Position numbers and translations under genes: made by a program
Assembly: GCA_040414495.1 (NCBI GenBank)
Contig: JBEDUI010000264.1
Coordinates: 1-5,459, forward strand
Length of the DNA: 5,459 bases
Source: DATAVB01 sp040414495
GTDB lineage: Bacteria; Actinomycetota; Actinomycetes; Mycobacteriales; QHCD01
Direction of reading: 5' to 3'
Shown: piece after piece, positions 1 through 5,064 of the stretch
Numbering within the stretch: position 1 is the stretch's first letter
Layout: the number at the start of each line of letters is the position of its first letter
The notes under the pieces: generated by a model
What the model saw: the letters and a program-made list of their open reading frames with translations, nothing else
What the model was told of the DNA's origin: nothing
Database searches by the model: none

Positions 1-545
1 GCGTACTCGATTCCGGTGTCCGGGTTGTAGATTGCGTCCTCATACGATCGGGCTGGGTCGTACATCGCTGTGGATAGCGCGTAGTAGCCGGTCGGTTTGA
101 GACGCTCCCGTACTCCGGCCAGCACGATGGCCCGGTCGCAGTCGAGCACAATGGACTGGAGACAAAGGCTGTCCACGATGAGGTCGTAGCGCTTGTTGAC
201 CGGTTCGGTGTCCCACCGGCAGACGTCCCGAACCGCGAAATTGACGTCGATTCCCCGCTCCCGGGCAAAGGCACGCGCCAGGTCGATAGCCTGCGGTACC
301 AGATCGACGGCATCGACCCGGAAGCCTCGTTCGGCAAGGAAGCACGCCGCCAGCCCTGTCCCGCAGCCGTACTCGAGTACGTCCTGGCCTATGTCCACAC
401 GCGACAGCACGCGTTCCAGGAAATCGCGGGTGGGGAAAGTGGCGGTGTCATTGATTGCGTCGTCGAACAGATCATTCCACTGTGTCTTGTGCTCGCACGC
501 GATACGACGATATGCCGCCTCGTGCTCGTCTTCGTAATACCGCAT
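1..545 (-). CDS. Class I SAM-dependent methyltransferase, 3' end cut by window edge
   Basis: This is a cytoplasmic enzyme that would transfer a methyl group from S-adenosylmethionine; the acceptor is unknown. Reading leftward from ATG at 545-543, 181 full codons are present with no stop before the edge. The SAM-binding glycine loop is seen at residues 56-64 (VLEYGCGTG). A second-strand acidic residue follows in VDAVDL (about 77-82, D81), and a motif IV-like segment YDLIVDSLCLQ lies near 120-130. The N-terminus (MRYYEDEHEAAYRR) is a typical short helical cap. Its start codon shares one base with the stop of the acetyltransferase upstream (TAATG), so the two are probably cotranscribed and translationally coupled; the Shine-Dalgarno match is weak (GGGA about 10 bases upstream). 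The fold assignment is firm. Small-molecule methylation is more likely than rRNA methylation because no rRNA-type domain is visible, but the missing C-terminus limits this. Confidence 0.9.
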   Translation of the reverse strand, partial: MRYYEDEHEAAYRRIACEHKTQWNDLFDDAINDTATFPTRDFLERVLSRVDIGQDVLEYGCGTGLAACFLAERGFRVDAVDLVPQAIDLARAFARERGIDVNFAVRDVCRWDTEPVNKRYDLIVDSLCLQSIVLDCDRAIVLAGVRERLKPTGYYALSTAMYDPARSYEDAIYNPDTGIEY

Positions 546-1012
546 TATTTATCGGTCCCGGAAATCCGTAGATCAATGACGAAGGTCGGGTAATCGGGCT
601 GAGGACAGGGCTCGCCGCGATATCCCAGGCGTTCATAGAATGGCGCGGAGGTCGTCGCGCCGGCCTGCCATTCCAGGTATCGGGTACGTTCGCCGGCCCA
701 TTCCTTCGCCGAGTTCAGGAGCGCGGTTCCGACGCCAAGGCGTTGGAAATCTGGACGCACATAGAGATCATGGAGGCGCGCTATTCGGTGCAGGTCACCG
801 AGCCGCAGATGCGGACCGTAGTCCTGCACAGCGGCGTATCCAAGGAGACCGGAGTCCTGTTCTGCGCCGATGACAGCCCAACGCGGATCCTCGATGAGAG
901 CCTCATATCGTGTTTGCGCTGTAGCTTCGGAGTCATCGGTGCCCATGTCGTGCAGCATCGGCCAGAACGCCGACCAGTCAGCCGCACTGAGATGCCGCGT
1001 GGATACGTCCAT
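545..1012 (-). CDS. GNAT family N-acetyltransferase (155 aa)
   Basis: This is a predicted acetyl-CoA-dependent N-acetyltransferase of the GCN5-related superfamily, cytoplasmic, substrate unknown. The 155-residue length is that of a single GNAT domain. Motif A is clear: beta-4 LHDLYVRPD at residues 80-88 is followed by the pyrophosphate-binding loop QRLGVG at 90-95 (Q/R-x-x-G-x-G), and motif B carries SAPFYERLGY at 122-131, the usual FYxxxGF/Y signature. ATG at 1012 is chosen because the N-terminal strand (TRHLSAADW) starts immediately after it. No strong Shine-Dalgarno sequence is visible, and a palindrome begins 12 bases upstream of the start, so the message may be leaderless or have a structured leader. 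It is the first gene of a leftward pair with the methyltransferase. Relatives acetylate amino acids, polyamines, antibiotics or proteins, and the sequence does not discriminate among these. Confidence 0.9.
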   Translation of the reverse strand: MDVSTRHLSAADWSAFWPMLHDMGTDDSEATAQTRYEALIEDPRWAVIGAEQDSGLLGYAAVQDYGPHLRLGDLHRIARLHDLYVRPDFQRLGVGTALLNSAKEWAGERTRYLEWQAGATTSAPFYERLGYRGEPCPQPDYPTFVIDLRISGTDK

Positions 1013-1023
1013 CCCGCAAGCGT

Positions 1024-1044
1024 CGCAGACTCTGCGAGTCTGCG
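1024..1044. promoter_or_regulatory. Perfect 9-bp-arm palindrome in divergent spacer (candidate operator or hairpin)
   Basis: The arms CGCAGACTC (1024-1032) and GAGTCTGCG (1036-1044) are exact reverse complements separated by TGC. Three further outer pairs (CGT 1021-1023 with ACG 1047-1049) form if a CG at 1045-1046 is bulged. The site lies between the divergently transcribed acetyltransferase (start 1012) and GrpB-like gene (start about 1127). It is 12 bases upstream of the acetyltransferase start, where a dimeric repressor or an RNA hairpin could control that gene. The function is inferred from position and symmetry only. There is no T-run, so it is not an intrinsic terminator. Confidence 0.45.
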
Positions 1045-1088
1045 CGACGGGTTATTGGGCTTGGGTCGTATCGGAGGTCACCGAATTC

Positions 1089-1118
1089 TCGATGTGACTC
1101 CCCAAATGTTGCTAGCTT
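1089..1118 (+). promoter_or_regulatory. Weak candidate promoter for the rightward genes
   Basis: TAGCTT at 1113-1118 fits the actinobacterial TANNNT -10 pattern. It ends 8 bases before the ATG at 1127, the spacing expected for a leaderless transcript. A poor -35 match (TCGATG, 1089-1094) lies 18 bases upstream. It is the best -10 match I found in the divergent spacer, but the -35 is weak and a chance match is possible. Confidence 0.25.
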
Positions 1119-1126
1119 CCAGTGTC

Positions 1127-1669
1127 ATGATGGGACTGTTCGAAAATTCAGGGCTGGGCCTCGAACGCGGGCACGTCCAGATCGTGGCGAGCGACCCGAG
1201 ATGGCCACTCGCGTTCGCCCGATTGGCGGCGCTGCTGCGATCCATGCTCCCCACAAGCGTGATCGCGATCGAACATGTCGGATCGACCGCCGTCCCGGGC
1301 CTTCCGGCGAAGCCAATACTGGATGTCGCGCTAGGCGTGGGTGCCGACGCCGACACTGGCCCGATTGATGAAGCGCTGATGTCGAACGGATTCCTTTACC
1401 GAGGAGACTTCGAGGGTGGATCGCTGAACCGCACCTTTGGCTGGGAGGATCGCCCGGGTTGCAGGGTTGTTAACGCTCATGTGGTCAGGCATGGTAGTGC
1501 CGAATGGCGCAATTACCTCCGCTTTCGCGACCAGCTGCGCGAAAACGATGCGGTGCGTGATTCCTACGCTCAGCTGAAGCGGGACTTGGCTGATCGCTTC
1601 TCCGAGGATCGTCCCTCCTATGTTGCCGGAAAGGACAGGTTCGTTGCGAACATCGTCGGCGATCAGTAG
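1127..1669 (+). CDS. GrpB/UPF0157 family nucleotidyltransferase-like protein (180 aa)
   Basis: This is a member of the GrpB (UPF0157) family, which has a nucleotidyltransferase-like fold; its biochemical role is not established. The signature is complete: the DPRWP motif at residues 23-27, EHVGSTAVPGL at 49-59 (the GS motif of the NTase fold), AKPILDV at 61-67 with the acidic residue D66, a later NAHVVRHG segment (116-123) matching the family's conserved HxH-like strand, and a C-terminal YxxxK helix (YVAGKDRFV, 165-173). The 180-aa length is normal. The open frame extends back to 743, but the upstream part is antisense to the acetyltransferase and is not coding. ATG 1127 is chosen as a likely leaderless start; GTG 1094, ATG 1106 and ATG 1130 are in-frame alternatives. 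The next gene starts 42 bases later on the same strand. Some GrpB domains occur fused to dephospho-CoA kinase; none is seen here. Confidence 0.88.
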   Translation: MMGLFENSGLGLERGHVQIVASDPRWPLAFARLAALLRSMLPTSVIAIEHVGSTAVPGLPAKPILDVALGVGADADTGPIDEALMSNGFLYRGDFEGGSLNRTFGWEDRPGCRVVNAHVVRHGSAEWRNYLRFRDQLRENDAVRDSYAQLKRDLADRFSEDRPSYVAGKDRFVANIVGDQ

Positions 1670-1711
1670 ACCGTATTGGCTTGCGCTGCTGATGCGTAGT
1701 GGACGAGACTC

Positions 1712-2290
1712 GTGGTTGTGGAGTCCGATGCGGTCACATTCGTCCAGTATTCCGATGAGGCGCTGCCGGCCGCGCTGAAATGGCAGGTCTTGTCGTTCCT
1801 GCGGATCGTATTCCCCGAGGGTTTCGTCGGAGAGAATCGGTATCGCGACGGGATCACGCAGCCTAAGTATCGGCCGTACCACTTGTTATACGTCGCGAAC
1901 GATCTCGTCGTGAGCCATGTCGAGATCGTGCAGCGCCAGATCGAGCACCAAGGCACGATGTACACGGCATACGCGCCGACCGGCGTGTTGACTTTTCCTA
2001 CGTTTCGCCGCGAAGGATGGGCCGGCAAACTGGTGCGAAAGGCAACTGAACGGATCGCGGCGACCGACGCGGATTTGGGTCTGATCTGTTGCGCGCCCGA
2101 AAACGTTGACTTCTATAGGAAGGCGTCTGGATGGGAGCTGGTACCGGACGCTCGGATCCTTGCCGGCGAGACCCGGGGAGATGCCGAGTACACCGGACAG
2201 TCGCTGGTCGCGGCGTTCCTGACCGAGAAGGCACGGCGAAACCGGGAAACATTCGTACAATCCCCGTTGTGGGTGCGTGACGAACTCTAA
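1712..2290 (+). CDS. GNAT family N-acetyltransferase (192 aa), AAC(2')-like in shape
   Basis: This is a predicted acetyl-CoA-dependent acetyltransferase, cytoplasmic. Motif A is at residues 91-107: beta-4 GVLTFPTF leads into RREGWAG (99-105), fitting R-x-x-G-x-A, followed by a helix (KLVRKATERIA). Motif B is FYRKASGWE at 134-142, after the beta-5 segment LGLICCAPE, which has two adjacent cysteines (126-127). The pattern of a long N-terminal half, VxP-like motif A and FYxxxGWE recalls aminoglycoside 2'-N-acetyltransferase-like and other small-molecule GNATs; that is an inference from motif style, not proof of substrate. GTG 1712 is used; GTG 1718 is equally possible, and the partial Shine-Dalgarno GGACGAG at 1701-1707 suits either. 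A TTA codon occurs at 1886-1888. It lies 42 bases after the GrpB-like gene and 27 bases before the small ORF, consistent with one operon. Confidence 0.88.
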   Translation: MVVESDAVTFVQYSDEALPAALKWQVLSFLRIVFPEGFVGENRYRDGITQPKYRPYHLLYVANDLVVSHVEIVQRQIEHQGTMYTAYAPTGVLTFPTFRREGWAGKLVRKATERIAATDADLGLICCAPENVDFYRKASGWELVPDARILAGETRGDAEYTGQSLVAAFLTEKARRNRETFVQSPLWVRDEL

Positions 2291-2317
2291 GCGGGATACG
2301 GATCAGACAGGACCTAA

Positions 2318-2443
2318 ATGATTTCCGATTCGGTGGGATCGTTGACACAGCCGCGGCAGCGGTGGCTGGGCGCCGCGGTTGCTGACTTGTCCGGGCCGGA
2401 GCATCCGTGGCTGACCGTTGTCGAGGATCGTGAGGGGCTGTGA
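2318..2443 (+). CDS. Small ORF (41 aa) coupled to the downstream phosphotransferase
   Basis: I do not recognise this peptide. It begins with ATG 2318, preceded by AGGA at 2309-2312 with a 5-base spacer, one of the better ribosome binding sites in the window. It ends with TGA 2441-2443, which overlaps the GTG start of the phosphotransferase at 2440 (GTGA). Thirty of the 40 codons after the start end in G or C, as in the flanking genes. The peptide is mildly polar with a C-terminal half reading GPEHPWLTVVEDREGL, with no signal peptide or membrane segment. Translational coupling of the downstream gene is the clearest role; whether the peptide itself has a function cannot be told. The downstream phosphotransferase domain looks complete without it, so it is unlikely to be a broken-off N-terminus. 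Confidence 0.55.
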   Translation: MISDSVGSLTQPRQRWLGAAVADLSGPEHPWLTVVEDREGL

Positions 2444-3297
2444 GCCATCGTCGTCTCGGCGATGAGGAAGAAGGCTCGTCGGTCGCCACACGGCTGATAC
2501 ACAACGAGCTTGGCCGGGGTTGGGCCTTGGATGCTGTCCGTCGAGTGCCCGGTGGGCCGCCGAGAAGGGTGTACTTCGTCGATACGGCATCCCCGCGAGG
2601 GCGGCGCCATCGCCTGGTGTTGAAGTTCTATCCCTCCGATGAGCCTGAAGCATTAGAGACCGAAATGCGCGGCATTCGGACGGCCGGCCGCATCGGCATT
2701 CCGGTCCCTGAGATCATCGCGAAAGATCAGCGAACCGGCTGTATTCTGACGACCCGACTTGCAGGACGGCCTGTTGTCCGCCCCCGCGCGGGATGGACCT
2801 GGCTGGTCAAGCAACTCGCCGAATTATTGGTGACTATTCACGCCGCCGCCGTGGCCCCGACGAAATTCGACGTATATCAGCCATGGGAGGTGGACAAGGA
2901 GCACGCGATCCCGAGTAAGGATTGGACGCCTGACGAATGGCAGCGATGTATAGACGTGTTCCGAGCGCCTTCTCCGGACGGCTCAATTGGATTCTTGCAT
3001 CGCGATTTCCATCCAGGAAACGTAATTTGGTCGGCCGGCCGTCTCAGCGGTGTTATCGACTGGTCAGCTTCCTGCGTCGGCTCGCCGTGGGCCGACGTCG
3101 CGCACTGTCGTTACAACCTGTGGCGATGGCATGGCAAAAAGGCGGCCGACGCATTGGTCACCGAATACCATCGGCTCCGTCCCGAACTCCCGCCGTACCA
3201 CCCGTATTGGGACATCGCGACAGCGATGAGCGTCCCGTGGCCAATCCGCGGAACCGTATTGCGCTCCGCTACCGAACAGCTCTCGCGTGCCGGCTGA
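2440..3297 (+). CDS. Aminoglycoside phosphotransferase (APH) family protein (285 aa)
   Basis: This is a predicted ATP-dependent small-molecule kinase of the APH/choline kinase fold (Pfam APH, PF01636), cytoplasmic. N-lobe features are a nucleotide-loop-like region VPGGPPRRVYFV (36-47), LVLKFYP (59-65) with the ATP-binding lysine K62, and the hinge-side GIPVPE (86-91). The catalytic loop HRDFHPGN (187-194) has D189 as the predicted base and N194 as a metal ligand; VIDW (205-208) supplies the second metal-binding aspartate D207. The stretch after it (SPWADVAHCRYNLW) is typical of this subfamily. The only suitable start is GTG 2440, overlapping the small ORF stop; GAGGGG at 2432-2437 is too close for a standard ribosome binding site, which fits coupled re-initiation. 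TTA codons occur at 2653 and 2824. All catalytic residues are present, so it should be active. Aminoglycosides, macrolides and other hydroxyl compounds are all possible substrates. Confidence 0.92.
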   Translation: MSHRRLGDEEEGSSVATRLIHNELGRGWALDAVRRVPGGPPRRVYFVDTASPRGRRHRLVLKFYPSDEPEALETEMRGIRTAGRIGIPVPEIIAKDQRTGCILTTRLAGRPVVRPRAGWTWLVKQLAELLVTIHAAAVAPTKFDVYQPWEVDKEHAIPSKDWTPDEWQRCIDVFRAPSPDGSIGFLHRDFHPGNVIWSAGRLSGVIDWSASCVGSPWADVAHCRYNLWRWHGKKAADALVTEYHRLRPELPPYHPYWDIATAMSVPWPIRGTVLRSATEQLSRAG

Positions 3298-3364
3298 TCC
3301 CAGCTTTACGAAAGTCGCGCAACGCTCGGCCGGAATTGTCGCAATGGTGCGCGACGATGCGAGC

Positions 3365-3856
3365 ATGACTGATGCCGAGGATGTACTTCGCCAGCTGTGG
3401 GCCCGTATCGACGAGCAGGACTGGGACGGGATGGCGACGCTGCTGGACCCCGGGCTGCGAGCCGAGTACGTACACACCGGGGAGACCTTCGATGCGGCCG
3501 CGCTGGTCCGTTTCAACCGGGAGTACCCGGGCAGCTGGCGAGCGAGCGTGGAGGAACTGGTGGCGACCGGCGACAAAGCGGTATCCCGGACCCGGGTGAG
3601 CGGCGGCGGCCGGACCTTTTATGCCGCGTCGTTCGCCACCGTCCAGGCCGGCCGAATCGTCCATCTGGTCGAGGTCTGGACGGGGCCAGTCGGCCCGCCA
3701 CCTGACTACCGCAAACGGGATGACCTTGTAGTAAAGCGAACGGCGGGCGGCTGTACGAGCGGTGGTAATCGGCTCGCCTCTGGTGCCGTTGTTCGCGAGA
3801 CTCCGCATGGCCCGCGAGGGCAGGCGAGCGCAGGTGTGCAGATTTCGGAGGTATGA
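3365..3856 (+). CDS. NTF2/SnoaL-like family protein with unusual C-terminal tail (163 aa)
   Basis: This is a small alpha+beta-barrel protein of the nuclear transport factor 2-like superfamily (SnoaL/DUF4440 type). The fold is used by cyclases, isomerases and binding proteins, so a specific reaction cannot be assigned. Residues 1-125 fit the family: an N-terminal helix (DAEDVLRQLWARIDEQDWDG), LLDPGLRAEYVHTGETF, then the sheet strands ending FYAASFATVQAGRIVHLVEVW (85-105) and PPPDYR. Residues from about 125 to 163 are rich in Gly, Arg and Ser, resemble no domain, and run over the Shine-Dalgarno of the next gene, so they are probably an abnormal extension. ATG 3365 is chosen because the first helix starts there; ATG 3344, with a weak GGA 9 bases upstream, is in frame, and the frame is open back to GTG 3287. 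It follows the APH gene by 67 bases. Confidence 0.8.
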   Translation: MTDAEDVLRQLWARIDEQDWDGMATLLDPGLRAEYVHTGETFDAAALVRFNREYPGSWRASVEELVATGDKAVSRTRVSGGGRTFYAASFATVQAGRIVHLVEVWTGPVGPPPDYRKRDDLVVKRTAGGCTSGGNRLASGAVVRETPHGPRGQASAGVQISEV

Positions 3857-3873
3857 CGGTGACGACTCGTTGA
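3847..3873 (+). promoter_or_regulatory. Strong Shine-Dalgarno and six-codon mini-cistron before the second phosphotransferase
   Basis: GGAGG at 3847-3851 precedes ATG 3853 (one base away) and GTG 3859 (seven bases away). Both open the same six- or four-codon frame, ending at TGA 3871-3873. The ATG overlaps the stop of the NTF2-like gene (ATGA), and the TGA overlaps an in-frame TTG of the phosphotransferase (TTGA at 3870-3873). This is either a stop-start relay for translational coupling or the original start of the phosphotransferase separated from it by a single-base loss. Confidence 0.4.
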
Positions 3874-3890
3874 CGAATAGATCGGCTGGT

Positions 3891-4904
3891 GTGCCTGAGG
3901 ATCTGAGACGGCTCCTGGCGCATGTGACCGCCGCTTACGGGCTGCCAGCTGTGGTAGCTGTGTCCCAGTTGTCAGGTGGCGCTATCAACACGGTATTCGG
4001 GCTGCGAGTTCAAGACTCCGAGCACAATGCATTATATGGTTCGCCGCAACTCGTTCTACGGGTCCATCGGCCCGGCTATCGGACGCTTGATCAGACGCGA
4101 TCAGAGCTGTACTTCGTCGAAGCCCTGCACCGGAAATTGGATCCAACGGTCAGCATTCCTCGGCCCGTGCCTACGATTGACGCTGACTTCGTAGTCGAGA
4201 TTCCGGACGAGAAAGACGGCCTGGATGGCCGCCGGCATTGCGACCTCATGACTTGGGTTGATGGCCGCGAAGTGGCGCCCGGTCAGGGGTTTGGCCCATC
4301 AGCGGCATACACCATCGGGGCGGCGCTCGCGCACGTGCACAACGTTTCCGACGATTTCGTGCCGCCACCGAATTTCGTACTCCCGAAGTGGGACACGACG
4401 ATGTTCAGCGCCGACTCGCCGTACCGTCCGCCCGGCGGCCCAGATGATCTGCTGACCGGCGCCGATCGTGCGCTGTTTTATGAGATCGCCGACCGGACGA
4501 CAGACGTTTTCGCGTACCTTAGCAGGGAGCGCCACACGGCAGGAATCATCCACGGCGACTACATACTCGGAAACTGCCTAATTCGCCGCCGAGGCCGCAG
4601 CTGGCACGCATCTGTCCTCGACTTCGACGATTGCGGCTGGGGTTATTACCTCTACGATTTGTGCCCCGTTTTGGGCAACATGGCCGGTTATCCGGGCAGC
4701 ATCGCCGGCAACCCACGCTTTGGCCTTCTGCGGCAGAGTTACCTCGCCGGATACCGCAGCGTTCGCGAACTTCCAACGGAGTGGGAGGCGCACATACCGC
4801 TTCTCATGGCAGCGCGGAATGCGAACCACTGCCTGTGGTCCAGCAACCCATCGTGGCGTTTGAATTTAGCTCGTCGATGCTTGGAACTCGACGCGACTAA
4901 ATAA
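3891..4904 (+). CDS. SrkA/RdoA-like phosphotransferase (APH superfamily, about 337 aa)
   Basis: This is a predicted ATP-dependent kinase of the APH superfamily, closest in style to the SrkA/RdoA (COG2334) and homoserine kinase II-like group. Numbering from GTG 3891, a glycine loop LSGGAINTVFGL lies at 27-38 and LVLRVHRPGYR at 54-64, where Arg replaces the usual lysine, as I recall being common in this group. SIPRPVP at 88-94 and a hinge DLMTWVDGRE at 118-127 follow. The catalytic loop HGDYILGN at 221-228 contains D223 and N228, and LDFDDCGWGYYLYDL at 243-257 holds D244. The length is normal. The frame is open from 3735; in-frame starts are GTG 3762, ATG 3807, TTG 3870 and GTG 3891. The last is taken because homology-like sequence begins there, although it lacks its own ribosome binding site. 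A TTA codon occurs at 4032. The substrate is unknown; small-molecule or protein Ser/Thr phosphorylation are both known in the superfamily. Confidence 0.88.
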   Translation: MPEDLRRLLAHVTAAYGLPAVVAVSQLSGGAINTVFGLRVQDSEHNALYGSPQLVLRVHRPGYRTLDQTRSELYFVEALHRKLDPTVSIPRPVPTIDADFVVEIPDEKDGLDGRRHCDLMTWVDGREVAPGQGFGPSAAYTIGAALAHVHNVSDDFVPPPNFVLPKWDTTMFSADSPYRPPGGPDDLLTGADRALFYEIADRTTDVFAYLSRERHTAGIIHGDYILGNCLIRRRGRSWHASVLDFDDCGWGYYLYDLCPVLGNMAGYPGSIAGNPRFGLLRQSYLAGYRSVRELPTEWEAHIPLLMAARNANHCLWSSNPSWRLNLARRCLELDATK

Positions 4905-5018
4905 GAGAAGCCGAACCATCGCGAGAACGTCCTCTGCCTGGCCCCCAGAGCTCTAAGACCCGCTTTGGAGCGACCGCTGACCTTCGCTGACTGCGGATGC
5001 GCAGGCAACCTTCGGTGA

Positions 5019-5037
5019 CTCGTTGGTGTCTCGTTGG
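5019..5037 (+). promoter_or_regulatory. CTCGTTGG direct repeat with 11-bp period (candidate activator site)
   Basis: CTCGTTGG occurs at 5019-5026 and 5030-5037, so TCGTTGG heptamers are separated by 4 bases. An 11-bp direct-repeat spacing places both copies on one helix face and resembles the arrangement bound by OmpR/SARP-type winged-helix regulators. The repeat ends 27 bases before the lipoprotein start codon. The only nearby -10-like element (TAGGTC, 5041-5046) is poor and closer than usual. Confidence 0.25.
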
Positions 5038-5053
5038 GTGTAGGTCTCGTGCT

Positions 5054-5059
5054 GGAGGG
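5054..5059 (+). promoter_or_regulatory. Shine-Dalgarno that fixes the lipoprotein start
   Basis: GGAGGG lies five bases upstream of ATG 5065, near-ideal strength and spacing, and selects this start over the GTG at 5061 in another frame. Confidence 0.75.
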
Positions 5060-5064
5060 CGTGG

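Larger units (their letters stand above)
4905..5064. other. Intergenic spacer with short phased direct repeats
   Basis: No gene is seen here. The stretch holds CGCTGAC twice, 10 bases apart (4975-4981 and 4985-4991). CCTTCGCTGACT (4981-4992) recurs as CCTTCGGTGACT (5009-5020). CTCTGN9CAGAG and CTGG/CCAG can form only short hairpins near 4932-4950, with no T-run, so no convincing terminator separates the phosphotransferase from the lipoprotein gene. Confidence 0.5.

Noticed and set aside
743..1126. Open frame extending the GrpB-like protein upstream to 743
   Set aside because: It lies antisense to the well-supported acetyltransferase at 545-1012, and the family's conserved domain only begins around 1175.
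1331..1882. 183-codon leftward open frame across the GrpB-like and second acetyltransferase genes
   Set aside because: It is fully antisense to two genes with clear domain motifs, and its translation shows no domain pattern of its own.
3269..3808. 179-codon leftward open frame opposite the NTF2-like gene
   Set aside because: It has Arg/Gly/Pro-rich shadow composition opposite a recognisable NTF2-like domain, with no motif of its own.
4050..4085. Arginine instead of the ATP-binding lysine in the second phosphotransferase (LVLRVHRP), suggesting a dead kinase
   Set aside because: An LRVHRP-type strand is, to my knowledge, common in SrkA/RdoA-like members, and the catalytic Asp, Asn and second Asp are all present.
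4932..4954. Possible intrinsic terminator after the second phosphotransferase
   Set aside because: The stems are only 4-5 bp and mutually exclusive, and no T-run follows.
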